Source of the DNA: Planctomycetaceae bacterium
Lineage (GTDB): Bacteria > Planctomycetota > Planctomycetia > Pirellulales > Thermoguttaceae
Assembly (NCBI GenBank): GCA_004556055.1
Contig: SFIW01000018.1
Coordinates: 1-43,111 of the forward strand
Direction of reading: 5' to 3'
DNA: 43,111 bases
The position numbers and the translations under genes were made by a program. The notes beneath the pieces are model-generated. The model made no database searches. It had not been told where the DNA came from and worked only from the letters and a program-made list of their open reading frames with translations. Below, piece after piece: positions 35,318 through 43,066 of the stretch. Position 1 is the first letter of the stretch; every line of letters begins with the position of its first letter.

Positions 35318-36199
35318 ATGACGTCCACACGCCGATCTTTCCTGCTAGGGAGCGTCGGAGCGGCTCTCGTCGCTTTCGGCTCGCGTTCCTCCTCTTCCTG
35401 CGCTTTTGACGCCGCGCTCCAACTTCAAGGAACCGAAGACGATTTTCGTCGTTACGCCCCTCGTCAGACGCCCGAGCTTGAACTTCGAGATTACCACATC
35501 CACATTCGCGGCGGAATGACTCCCGAACTCGCTCACAAACGAACCCTCGCGACCGGCGTGCGTTCCGGAGCGCTAGAAAACGTCGGAAGAGAATGGCCCA
35601 TCCATTCGAACGAACTCCTCGACGCGTTCGTTCTCGACGTCGAAAAATTCAACGCGACGCTACCCGTCGCCGAGCGTCTCAAAATCGGGATTCAAGTCAA
35701 CGACCGAGACTGGTATACGGCGATCGATCCTAAAATTCTTAAACGTCTCGACTACGTCCTCGCCGACACGATGATTATGGGAAAACGTCCAGACGGCTCC
35801 GACGAACGTCTCTGGCTCCTTCCGCAAGATTACGACGTCGATCAAGACGAATGGTTTGAACGTTACTTCCAGCATTGCATGACGGTCGTATCAGAACCGA
35901 TCGACATTCTCGCGAACGTCACCTGGCTCCCCTCGTTCATCGCGCCGCGTTACGACGAGTTATGGACGGAAGAACGCATGCGCGCGCTCATTCAAAAAGC
36001 CGTCGACGGGGGGAAAGCGCTCGAAATCCAAGCCGAATCGGCGTTCCCGAAGCCGCAATTCGTGAAACTTGCCCTCGAAATGGGCGCCAAATTCTCCTTC
36101 GGCAGCAATAATTTCGACGCGAAGCTCAAGAATACCGACGCCTGGAAACGCAACATCGAGCTCTTCAAATTGACCAAAGAAGATCTCTGGCGCGACTAA
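35318..36199 (+). CDS. Tat-exported PHP-like metal-dependent hydrolase
   Basis: A PHP-superfamily-like TIM-barrel protein of the type found in Planctomycetota. TSTRRSFLLGS (2-12) is a twin-arginine signal followed by a hydrophobic stretch; ATG 35318 is the only sensible start. RDYHIHIRGG (57-66) supplies the first metal-binding D-x-H-x-H motif. The middle includes a probable metal-binding region (LDYVLADTMIM). The C-terminal blocks are ALEIQAESAFP and FSFGSNNFD; the latter stands where classical PHP proteins have GSDAH, a variant I believe is shared by this branch. The substrate is unknown; phosphoester or sugar hydrolysis is inferred from the fold only. It is translationally close to recJ (5-base gap), although an exported enzyme has no obvious link to DNA repair. 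Confidence 0.82.
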   Translation: MTSTRRSFLLGSVGAALVAFGSRSSSSCAFDAALQLQGTEDDFRRYAPRQTPELELRDYHIHIRGGMTPELAHKRTLATGVRSGALENVGREWPIHSNELLDAFVLDVEKFNATLPVAERLKIGIQVNDRDWYTAIDPKILKRLDYVLADTMIMGKRPDGSDERLWLLPQDYDVDQDEWFERYFQHCMTVVSEPIDILANVTWLPSFIAPRYDELWTEERMRALIQKAVDGGKALEIQAESAFPKPQFVKLALEMGAKFSFGSNNFDAKLKNTDAWKRNIELFKLTKEDLWRD

Positions 36200-36200
36200 C

Positions 36201-36233
36201 AAAAAAGCCCTGCTTTTGCACAGGGCTTTTTAT
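36201..36233. terminator. Bidirectional intrinsic terminator between converging genes
   Basis: AGCCCTG (36206-36212) pairs perfectly with CAGGGCT (36221-36227) around an eight-base loop. A residues lead into the stem and T residues follow it, so it can stop transcription from the PHP-like gene on plus and from the SDR gene on minus. Confidence 0.9.
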
Positions 36234-36257
36234 TTCTTCGGACTTCAAAAACCAATC

Positions 36258-37046
36258 TCAGAACCAACTACACGTGAAACCGCCGTCGACATACAGCGTC
36301 GAACCGGTAATATAACTCCCGGCGTTCTTCGAAAGCATCAGCAGCGCGGCGCCGACGAGTTCCTCCGGAGAACCGTAACGACGCATCGGCGTGCCGTTCA
36401 TGATATTTTCCACGCGCTTGGCGTCGAGGAGCTTTTTATTCTGTTCAGCGGGAAAGAAACCGGGACAAATCGCGTTGCAACGAATTCCCTTAGCGGCAAA
36501 TTCCTGAGCGATATTCTGAGTTAGATTCACGACGCCCGCCTTCGACGCCGCGTAAGCGAAAACGCGCGACAAAGGACGATCAGAATTTACGCTCCCGATA
36601 TTGAGAATCGCGCCGCCGTCTTCGTTCGTAAGCATCGTCTCGATAAAAACCTGACATGACAGCATCGTCCCTTTGAGGTTGATCGCCAAAATCTTATCCC
36701 ATTCGTCGGCGTCGACGTCAAGAAAACTATTGCCGACGTTCGCTCCCGCGCAATTGACGAGCATATCGACCTTGCCCGTGAGTTCCAACGCGCGATCGCG
36801 CAACGAGATCAAGGACGCCTTGTCGGTGGCGTCGGTTTTATGAAAAGCAACGTCGAGTCCTTCTTTCTTAAACTCGGCGACGGCGTTCTCTCCCGCCTCT
36901 TCTTTTCTTCCGGCGATAACGACCTTCGCGCCGTTCTTCGCCAAACCGCGCGCTAACGCGCGTCCCAACGCTCCGGCGCCGCCGATAACGACCGCCGTTT
37001 GGCCTTTCATACCAAAGAGTTCGTCTAAATAATTTACGCTACCCAT
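36258..37046 (-). CDS. Short-chain dehydrogenase/reductase (SDR), possibly hexuronate/sugar-acid type
   Basis: NAD(P)-dependent classical SDR. ATG 37046 is chosen because the sequence from there (GSVNYLDELFGMKGQTAVV) matches the family N-terminus; a longer frame from TTG 37091 overlaps the panD stop and has no family support. The dinucleotide site is IGGAGALG (21-28), NCAG is at 98-101, and the catalytic residues are Ser152, Tyr165 and Lys169 (YAASK). The C-terminal YVDGG block is intact. At 262 residues it has normal SDR length. The NYLDELFGMKG opening recalls SDRs acting on mannonate/fructuronate, but the substrate cannot be fixed from sequence. It follows panD by about 40 bases and probably shares its transcript, ending at the hairpin at 36206. 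Confidence 0.9.
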   Translation of the reverse strand: MGSVNYLDELFGMKGQTAVVIGGAGALGRALARGLAKNGAKVVIAGRKEEAGENAVAEFKKEGLDVAFHKTDATDKASLISLRDRALELTGKVDMLVNCAGANVGNSFLDVDADEWDKILAINLKGTMLSCQVFIETMLTNEDGGAILNIGSVNSDRPLSRVFAYAASKAGVVNLTQNIAQEFAAKGIRCNAICPGFFPAEQNKKLLDAKRVENIMNGTPMRRYGSPEELVGAALLMLSKNAGSYITGSTLYVDGGFTCSWF

Positions 37047-37087
37047 AACACCGAGACCATATGTTTTCAACCCGCGCTTATAGCGAG

Positions 37088-37438
37088 TCAATTCTTCACG
37101 CGATTATGTTCGTCAACTTTAACGACCTTCGCGCGATAGTTCGCGAGTTCCGCCTCTTCGAACTCCGCGTACGTAATTATCACGAGCACGTCGCCCTTAT
37201 AACCTTCGCGCGCGGCGGGACCGTTCAACATGACGGTTCCGGATCCGGCGGGAGCCTCGATCGCGTACGTCACAAGACGTCGACCGTTATTGACGTTTAA
37301 TACATGGACAAGCTCGCCGGGTAAAATATCGGCGGCTTTAAGGAGATCGGAGTCGATCGCAATGCTCCCTTCGTATTCCAAAAAACACTCGGTGAGCGTT
37401 GCGCGATGAATCTTTGATTTTAACATTGTGCGGCGCAT
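37088..37438 (-). CDS. panD: Aspartate 1-decarboxylase (pyruvoyl type)
   Basis: PanD makes beta-alanine from aspartate for pantothenate and coenzyme A synthesis. The proenzyme self-cleaves between Gly24 and Ser25 to make the pyruvoyl group; here EYEGSIAID (21-29) has exactly that site with Ser25. MRRTMLKSKIHRAT is the usual start, with Lys9 and His11 of the active site. YAIEAP and MLNGPAA are the other conserved blocks. It has 116 residues, close to the E. coli 126. ATG 37438 is chosen over a longer frame at 37525 because GAGGA lies 9 bases upstream and because the minus-strand TATAAT at 37522-37517 would fall inside the longer version. It is followed by the SDR gene. No panB or panC is nearby. 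Confidence 0.95.
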   Translation of the reverse strand: MRRTMLKSKIHRATLTECFLEYEGSIAIDSDLLKAADILPGELVHVLNVNNGRRLVTYAIEAPAGSGTVMLNGPAAREGYKGDVLVIITYAEFEEAELANYRAKVVKVDEHNRVKN

Positions 37439-37516
37439 AAGCAAACGTCCTCTTCCATAAAATGAACGGCGTTGCGACGCGGCGATCCGTCTCCGCCGGT
37501 CCTCAACGGCCTTACT

Positions 37517-37544
37517 ATTATACACTTTCCCGCGTCTCGATAAA
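37517..37544 (-). promoter_or_regulatory. Candidate promoter for panD
   Basis: On the minus strand a perfect TATAAT (37522-37517) is preceded by TTTATC (37544-37539) with a 16-base spacer. The -35 is poor. The leader to panD is about 75 bases. Confidence 0.45.
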
Positions 37545-37608
37545 GAGGGGAACGCCCAGAGAAGGAGACTAACGTCCTTTCCTTTTTCTCTCTATTTTCC
37601 CCTAGCGC

Positions 37609-37637
37609 TTGAAACGCCCGCGCCATAACGCTACAAT
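37609..37637 (+). promoter_or_regulatory. Candidate sigma-70 promoter for the J-like/GspE-N gene
   Basis: TTGAAA (37609-37614), a 17-base spacer, then TACAAT (37632-37637). It lies about 70 bases before ATG 37707 and overlaps none of the chosen coding sequences. Confidence 0.65.
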
Positions 37638-37706
37638 GAAAAAAAAGGCGAAGTGGTGAAAAGACTCCACGACTACGCGCGCGTTATACACAGAAAGAAG
37701 GTTGCG

Positions 37707-38741
37707 ATGGCAAAGATCGACGTCTACAAGGAATGGCTCAAGATCGAGGCGACAAATCGTCCGCTCAACTATTATCAACTTCTGAAGTTTAATCGTTTTG
37801 TCGACGATCCGAAAGTTATTCGCGAACAGTACCGTAAGCTAAACGCCTACGTCCGCAAGTTTGCCACGGGCGACTATATTGAAGAATCGCAAGAGCTCCT
37901 CAACGAGCTCGCCAAAGCGATGCTCTGCCTTACCGACGCCGAACGCAAAGCGGAATACGATCATAGCCTTGGCCGAAAAGTCGCCGGACAAAACGAAACC
38001 GACTCCTACGGTCGCCGTTCTCTCGAAACGATTTTGCGCGAAGATCGCATCGCCACTCCCGAACAAATCAAAAAGGCGAAAAACTATGCGGAAGCGCTCG
38101 GCGTAGGATTGCACCAAGCCCTTATGCAGCAGAAAGTCGCAGATCCTGAAAAGATCATGCTCGCCTACGCGGAATCGATCGGCGTGCCCTTCATAAGTCT
38201 AGAAGACGTTCCCGTCGACGAATATTACGCCCCCCAAATCAATCCCGTCATGGCGCGTCAACACTCTTTTGTTCCCGTCATGGCCGATATGGGCAAATTG
38301 ATCCTCGCGTCCCCAGAACCCCTTGGAGTCGACGTTGAAGACGAGCTGCGCATGCTCTTTGAAATGCCGGTCAGCTATGCGATTTGTACGCCGCAGCAGA
38401 TCAACGCCGCGATCGCGAAATATTATCCCCGCGACGCCGTCCAACAGATCGTTCAGCGCTCCGGCGACGCCAAAGCCGACGCGCCAGCCGTCGCCGTCAA
38501 AGTCAAGACGCCGAAAACCGCGTCCGTCGAAAAGGTCTATACCCCTGCGGCGAAAAAGAACCGTACCAAGCTCTCGATCGTCTGCTTTAACTTCGCCTTC
38601 ATGGTAGGCGTTTTTGGAAGTTCCTTTGTTATGAGACACGCTGGTTTTCCCATTAGATTAGGGATTGGCGTCGCGCTAGGCGCGGTCGCCTTTGCCGTAG
38701 CCTGGTTCTTGGCTCCCGCCTCTATGCCGGAAGACGAGTGA
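37707..38741 (+). CDS. DnaJ-like/GspE N-terminal (MshEN) fusion with two TM helices
   Basis: Unusual domain order. Residues 19-90 resemble a J-domain (NYYQLL, then REQYRKLNAYVRK, then TDAERKAEYDHSL) but lack the HPD tripeptide that activates DnaK, so they cannot act as a standard co-chaperone. Residues 105-243 resemble the MshEN/GspE N-terminal domain (LLREDRI-like opening, then AYAESIGVPFISL and PVMARQHSFVPV), which binds cyclic di-GMP in some ATPases. A Pro/Lys-rich linker follows, then two TM helices (288-308 and 316-336). No secretion ATPase domain is present. ATG 37707 has AAGG 5 bases upstream; an earlier GTG at 37653 has no support. It may tether or regulate a secretion or pilus ATPase; that is inference. 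Confidence 0.8.
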   Translation: MAKIDVYKEWLKIEATNRPLNYYQLLKFNRFVDDPKVIREQYRKLNAYVRKFATGDYIEESQELLNELAKAMLCLTDAERKAEYDHSLGRKVAGQNETDSYGRRSLETILREDRIATPEQIKKAKNYAEALGVGLHQALMQQKVADPEKIMLAYAESIGVPFISLEDVPVDEYYAPQINPVMARQHSFVPVMADMGKLILASPEPLGVDVEDELRMLFEMPVSYAICTPQQINAAIAKYYPRDAVQQIVQRSGDAKADAPAVAVKVKTPKTASVEKVYTPAAKKNRTKLSIVCFNFAFMVGVFGSSFVMRHAGFPIRLGIGVALGAVAFAVAWFLAPASMPEDE

Positions 38742-38770
38742 CGTCTTCTTGCGTCCTTTAACGTTTATAG

Positions 38771-38820
38771 AAAAAGAGTCGTCACATCGCTCCTTTGCGA
38801 CGGGACGACTCTTTTTTTTC
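38771..38820. terminator. Bidirectional intrinsic terminator between converging genes
   Basis: AAAAAGAGTCGTC (38771-38783) pairs perfectly with GACGACTCTTTTT (38804-38816), followed by more T residues. The A run on the left arm gives a T run on the minus strand, so it can also end the ABC/FmdE operon. Confidence 0.93.
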
Positions 38821-38830
38821 ACAGAATCAA

Positions 38831-39364
38831 TCACACGTGAAAGCGATCGTAGCGATCGCAACAATCGACGCACACCTTCTTTCCTTCAACGATCCGTATC
38901 CAGTTCGCCGCCGTCCTTTCGCCGCACTTTTCGCATGTATAAGACTCAAAGAGCCGCGCGCGCTCCGGAACGCTTATCTTGGTTTCCTTCACGGTAAACA
39001 TCTCTTCCTGCTTGATCGTCTGATAATATTCCAACATCTCTGGGCGCGACATTTCCCGATTCGCATGATTCAAAACAAGTCGAACCGATTTCCCCGTTTT
39101 ACGATTATAAAACGAAAACGCCTGCTTTCCCGTCATATGGAAAAGGAGATTCCCCTTCCCCACGCTGCACCCTAGAACAACCTGAATCGCGTCGCAACCG
39201 CACGCGTCGTTTTCGGAAACGCAGACGGTCTTCTCGTCCTCCGAAAAAGTCAGCTCTAGGAGATCGATCGCGTACAAAGCGGCGCGAAAACCAATCGTCA
39301 ATCCTGGACAAACATGTCCATGAAACGCCGCGCATTTTTGCCATAATTCGTTTTTATCCGCCAT
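38831..39364 (-). CDS. FmdE family protein with C-terminal zinc ribbon
   Basis: Family named after subunit E of molybdenum formylmethanofuran dehydrogenase; many bacterial members have no methanogenesis context and unknown chemistry. FHGHVCPGLTIGFRA (14-28) is the signature, with His15, His17 and Cys19, and ENDACGCDAIQV (51-62) is the second conserved block. CEKC (144-147) and CVDC (165-168) form the C-terminal zinc ribbon. ATG 39364 has AAGG 8 bases upstream. It starts 12 bases after the ABC ATPase stop and is the last gene of a four-gene operon with a FecBCD-type transporter. That context suggests handling of a metal, metal oxyanion or metal cofactor, but a formylmethanofuran role is unlikely here. 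Confidence 0.93.
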   Translation of the reverse strand: MADKNELWQKCAAFHGHVCPGLTIGFRAALYAIDLLELTFSEDEKTVCVSENDACGCDAIQVVLGCSVGKGNLLFHMTGKQAFSFYNRKTGKSVRLVLNHANREMSRPEMLEYYQTIKQEEMFTVKETKISVPERARLFESYTCEKCGERTAANWIRIVEGKKVCVDCCDRYDRFHV

Positions 39365-39376
39365 ATGTAAAGCCTT

Positions 39377-40135
39377 TCACAATAAAGGAACAATCCAGCT
39401 GCTTCCACGACCTTGAACGATCTCGACGTCGATACCGTAGACGTCTTTGATCGTAGCGGGCGTAAACGTTTCAAGTCCGCCGTAAGAGCGCAATCTTGAT
39501 TCCTTTAAAAAAAGGAAACGATTGCAGTATCTGCGCGCAAGATTCAAATCATGCAAGACCGCCACGACGCTGATATTTTTGCGACGACAAATATCTTGAA
39601 TCAGCTTCAAAATTTCGTGCTGATTCTTAATATCAAGACTGCTCGTCGGTTCGTCCAATAGGAGATATTTGGGCTCTTGCGCGAGCGCTCTTGCAATCGT
39701 CGCTTTCTGAAGTTCGCCCCCGGAGAGTTCGTCCAGATACCGAGTTGATAAAGAGGCGACGCCAAGCTCGCATAAGATCTTTTCGACGAGCAGCTTGTCC
39801 GCAGTCGTCGCATTCCAAACAACGTGAGGGGTTCTTCCTAAGAGGACGGAATCGAAAACCATGACGCGCGGAGTTTCATTGCGTTGCGACACTGTCGCCA
39901 TTTTCCTAGCCAACTCGCGGCGCGGCGTTCGTTCCACACATTTACCGTCGATAAAAGCGGCGCCGCCGTTAGGACGAAGCGTCTTATTCAAACATTTTAA
40001 AAGCGTGCTTTTTCCAGCCCCGTTCTGACCAAGAATCGCGACAAAGAACCCTTCCTCCAAATCGCATGTTAAACGATCGAGAATTCGTTTTGTTTTTGAG
40101 TGATAAGCAAAGCTCAAATCCTTGATTTCAATCAT
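39377..40135 (-). CDS. ABC transporter ATP-binding protein (FecE/BtuD type)
   Basis: ATPase subunit that drives uptake through the permease encoded just upstream. Walker A is GQNGAGKST (36-44), the Q-loop is near VSQRNETP (82-89), the ABC signature is LSGGELQKA (137-145), Walker B is YLLLDEPTSS (157-166), and the H-loop His is in VAVLHDLNLA. It is 252 residues, typical of the iron-siderophore/cobalamin/molybdate class. ATG 40135 overlaps the end of the permease gene by 8 bases, so translation is coupled. The aligned neighbours, and not this subunit, decide the substrate. Confidence 0.95.
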   Translation of the reverse strand: MIEIKDLSFAYHSKTKRILDRLTCDLEEGFFVAILGQNGAGKSTLLKCLNKTLRPNGGAAFIDGKCVERTPRRELARKMATVSQRNETPRVMVFDSVLLGRTPHVVWNATTADKLLVEKILCELGVASLSTRYLDELSGGELQKATIARALAQEPKYLLLDEPTSSLDIKNQHEILKLIQDICRRKNISVVAVLHDLNLARRYCNRFLFLKESRLRSYGGLETFTPATIKDVYGIDVEIVQGRGSSWIVPLL

Positions 40136-41207
40136 ATCGACGTTTTCCCTTTATCAGGAGCGCTAAAAAGACGGGTGCGCCTAGAAACGACGTTACCGCG
40201 CCTACGGGAAGAATCACGGGAGCTATAATTATTCGTCCAAAAGTATCGGCGGCAATCAAGAGACATGCGCCGGCGATCGTAGATGCAGGCGTCAAAAAAC
40301 GATAGTCGTCGCCAACAAATTTGCGCATAATATGCGGGGCCACTAACCCCACGAAGCCAATGATTCCAACGAAGGAAACGCACACGGCGGCGGCCAGCGA
40401 GCAAATCGTCATGCTCAGCAACACCGTAAAATTCGCGTTGATTCCAAGTCCCTGCGCAGTAGCGACGCCATGGCTTAGCGCGTTATACTTCCAAGAGTTC
40501 GCAATGAGAAAGATCATAGTCGCGGCAAAGACGACGCCCATGATCGCGTTTTCGCTCCAATCGGCGCCGCCGAGATTTCCGAAGGTCCAAAATACCACGG
40601 CCCCGAGTTGCGTTTCGTCTGCGAAAAACTGAAGGAGCGAAAAACCGCCGGTAAACAACGAACTCAAAGCGACCCCCGCGAGAATCAAAGAATCCGGCCC
40701 CATCTCTTGTTTGAAGCGCGAGAGGAGGAGAATCACGATCGCAGACGTCGACCCAAAGACGAACGCGCAGAAAGTCACGACGTACGGATTGTCAATCTCC
40801 ATCGCGACGGCGCTTGCGCCAGAGGTAACGACCCCGCCGCCAAAGACGACAATACCGAGCGCGGCGCCAAACGCGGCGCCCTGCGAAACCCCTAGAGTCG
40901 ACGCGGACGCCAGCGCGTTTCGCAGAACGCATTGCATCGTCGCGCCGCACGCCGCAAGAGTCGCGCCCACAACGAGCGCCGCAAACGCGCGAGGAAGACG
41001 TATATCCCATACGACGGCGACGTTTCGGCGATCGCCTGCGCCGAAAAGAGCCGTCAAAACGTCTTTAAAACTTATGTCGATCGCGCCACGGGAAAGAGAA
41101 AATAAGACGACTCCAATAGTCGCAAGGAAAACCGCGAAAACGACGGCGCGTTTCTTCGCAAGGCTCCTCTCATAAGCTGTAAAGTGAACGTCTCGTTCTT
41201 CCGTCAT
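40128..41207 (-). CDS. FecCD-type ABC transporter permease
   Basis: Inner-membrane permease of the type II (BtuC/FecCD) import family, 359 residues with about ten TM helices. RGAIDISFKDVLTAL, WDIRLPRAFAALVVGATLAACG and GVSQGAAFGAALG are typical blocks, and GFVGLVAPHIMRKFVG is the cytoplasmic coupling region that contacts the ATPase. It would act as a homodimer, since only one permease gene is present. ATG 41207 overlaps the stop of the binding-protein gene by 4 bases (ATGA). Family members import iron siderophores, heme, cobalamin or molybdate/tungstate. Confidence 0.95.
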   Translation of the reverse strand: MTEERDVHFTAYERSLAKKRAVVFAVFLATIGVVLFSLSRGAIDISFKDVLTALFGAGDRRNVAVVWDIRLPRAFAALVVGATLAACGATMQCVLRNALASASTLGVSQGAAFGAALGIVVFGGGVVTSGASAVAMEIDNPYVVTFCAFVFGSTSAIVILLLSRFKQEMGPDSLILAGVALSSLFTGGFSLLQFFADETQLGAVVFWTFGNLGGADWSENAIMGVVFAATMIFLIANSWKYNALSHGVATAQGLGINANFTVLLSMTICSLAAAVCVSFVGIIGFVGLVAPHIMRKFVGDDYRFLTPASTIAGACLLIAADTFGRIIIAPVILPVGAVTSFLGAPVFLALLIKGKRRYD

Positions 41208-42328
41208 CGCGCCTCGTCCAATCTAATAGGCCCGTAAAACGCCCCCATTTCTTCAAGCGCCGACATAAGATCGCTTCGCCCTAAGAAGAACTCAAAAATC
41301 TCTTCTGCTTTTTCGCGCGCGTCGACGTCTGTAAAACGTTGCGGATAGAGAATCGAACCGATAAAGTAGCAGTTGGCAAGCGAAATTTCTAGATTATTGA
41401 AATAACTAGTGGAACTTGGATGCTGATAAACGCGTCCGTGCGAAAAGGCGTCGAGACGTTCGTAAAAATCAGGACGCTTTTTTTGATCCTCTCTCACTAA
41501 CGGGACTCCGCCAAAATCGCAGAAGATATAATCAGGATTCCACACGAGAATTTGTTCGCGATCAACGATCGCCGCAGGCGTCCCGCTTTGACGCGCCGCT
41601 ATATTTTTTACATTCACCGCGTCTAATACAGGGTCTTGCAATCTTACGCTCTCGATTCCATGAACGCCCTTGAATGTCGCCGCGGCGGAAAGAACGGAAG
41701 GTCTCTCGTCTTCTGAAACGCCTTCCGTCCTATGGCGGAGATCCTCTAAAGAATCGTTCAGATATTTTACCACCTCGTTGGCACGGTCCTCAACGCCGCA
41801 GACTTCGCCAATGAGTCGAAGCGACTCTTCATAATCTTTATCGAATAAAGTCCCTGCGCTCACAGCAAAAACAGGAACGCCCGTCTTCTTTTCCAAATCT
41901 CTCGCCGTCGCTTCAGGATACGTGCAAAGAATAACGTCGGGTTCAACGGCGACGATCTCCTCGGAGTAGTAATTCGTATTTCCCATCGCGTCCGTACCTA
42001 CGACAGGAATATCTTTCCACGCGTCTTTTACCGCATACGCATACGCCGTTAAGGGCGATATCTTGTCCGGGGGCAAACTTCCGACGCCGACGACATTTTC
42101 CGTTAATCCAAGATAGACGACCATTCGAGGCGTATTCCCCAGCGCTACTATTCGCTTAACGATATTTGGGAGCGCCACCTTGCGTCCAAGCGCGTCGACA
42201 ACGTAACGCGGCGTCGCAGGTTCGTCACGGGCCGTATCCTTTCGAAGATTGCCTCTCGTCCAGAAAACGCCTGCGATGATAAGAACAATAAGTACCGAAA
42301 TACTCCAGTATTTTTGACGTGGCGTCAT
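41204..42328 (-). CDS. Periplasmic substrate-binding protein of a FecBCD-type ABC transporter
   Basis: Solute-binding protein of the BtuF/FecB fold (PF01497-like). An N-terminal hydrophobic segment (about residues 8-24) acts as signal or membrane anchor; no lipobox Cys is seen. VDALGRKVALP (44-54) is the usual opening of the binding fold, followed by KRIVALGNTPRMVVYLGL. EEIVAVEPDVILC and REQILVWNPDYIFCD are the two lobe-end blocks. It is 374 residues long. ATG 42328 has AGGA 6 bases upstream. It is the first gene of the transporter operon. Ligand residues cannot be assigned by eye. The FmdE partner favours molybdate/tungstate or another metal species over a siderophore, but only weakly. Confidence 0.93.
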   Translation of the reverse strand: MTPRQKYWSISVLIVLIIAGVFWTRGNLRKDTARDEPATPRYVVDALGRKVALPNIVKRIVALGNTPRMVVYLGLTENVVGVGSLPPDKISPLTAYAYAVKDAWKDIPVVGTDAMGNTNYYSEEIVAVEPDVILCTYPEATARDLEKKTGVPVFAVSAGTLFDKDYEESLRLIGEVCGVEDRANEVVKYLNDSLEDLRHRTEGVSEDERPSVLSAAATFKGVHGIESVRLQDPVLDAVNVKNIAARQSGTPAAIVDREQILVWNPDYIFCDFGGVPLVREDQKKRPDFYERLDAFSHGRVYQHPSSTSYFNNLEISLANCYFIGSILYPQRFTDVDAREKAEEIFEFFLGRSDLMSALEEMGAFYGPIRLDEAR

Positions 42329-42367
42329 TTACAATCCTATCTTTTCAAAAAAGCGCATCATATTCCA

Positions 42368-43066
42368 TTACTTCCAAACGGACCAAAGACAAGCGCCAAG
42401 GGCCCCGCAAAGAGCGCCGAGACAAGCCTGCGCGGCAAGAGTCCGCGTTTTTTTCATTCGCTCCGCTTCCTCAAGAGCAGTCGCGTCGTCCCCTTGCCTA
42501 TACGCGCGGAGGGCGCGAAAGAAGCGGATCGCAAAAAGAATTCCCAAAGGAAACGCGATTATGAGAGCCGCCAAATCTTTCGGAGTCGAACGCCGCAGAC
42601 CAAAAAGCGCGTAGAAATCAGAATCGCGCAACGCGTTCCGCCAACTCGGCGGCGCGTCGGTCGCCTCTTCGTCTACCGGAATATTTTGCGAGCTCCCTAC
42701 GCCGCGCGCCCACTCGGGGGACGACTCTGAGGTGGGATCAAAGAGAAGGAGCGATTCGATCGGAACGTCTTCTTGCAACTCAGGCAATTCAATCGCTTCG
42801 GGGGGCGCGAGCGCGGAGGACGTCGTTTTTGGCGCTGCTTGCCCCCTTGCCAATTTGGCGCGCGCCTCATGACGCTCCAATGTCGAGTTTCCCTCTTCTC
42901 TCGGAAGAGAACGCCACGCCAATCCCCATACCGCGTCGCGGACGACGGCGGGAATCGGCGGAGAATCGTCGCGACCTGATTGCGACTCAGAGGAATCGTC
43001 GCGAGAATTAAAGCGAGCGCGCTCTTCAGAAGAATCTTGAGGCGTTAAATCGTCCGTTTCGAACAC
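42368..43066 (-). CDS. Two-TM hypothetical protein with acidic N-terminal region
   Basis: I do not recognise the family. The start is GTG 43066, forced by an in-frame stop just upstream; GAGAG lies 5 bases before it. Residues 1-140 are polar and acidic, rich in Ser, Asp and Glu, with a Trp-containing patch (WGLAWRSLP, 47-55) and are probably unstructured in the cytoplasm. Two hydrophobic segments follow, about 162-182 (LAALIIAFPLGILFAIRFF) and 211-229 (LAAQACLGALCGALGACLW), separated by a charged helix. It ends 39 bases before the binding-protein gene of the ABC operon and may be co-transcribed with it, but nothing links it to transport. Confidence 0.78.
   Translation of the reverse strand: MFETDDLTPQDSSEERARFNSRDDSSESQSGRDDSPPIPAVVRDAVWGLAWRSLPREEGNSTLERHEARAKLARGQAAPKTTSSALAPPEAIELPELQEDVPIESLLLFDPTSESSPEWARGVGSSQNIPVDEEATDAPPSWRNALRDSDFYALFGLRRSTPKDLAALIIAFPLGILFAIRFFRALRAYRQGDDATALEEAERMKKTRTLAAQACLGALCGALGACLWSVWK

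Noticed and set aside
37047..37091. Extension of the SDR from TTG 37091, overlapping the panD stop
   Set aside because: No SD, and the family starts close to the NYLDELFGMKG block, next to ATG 37046.
37439..37525. N-terminal extension of PanD from 37525
   Set aside because: It would overlap a perfect minus-strand TATAAT and add 29 Arg-rich residues absent from PanD; the inner ATG has GAGGA.
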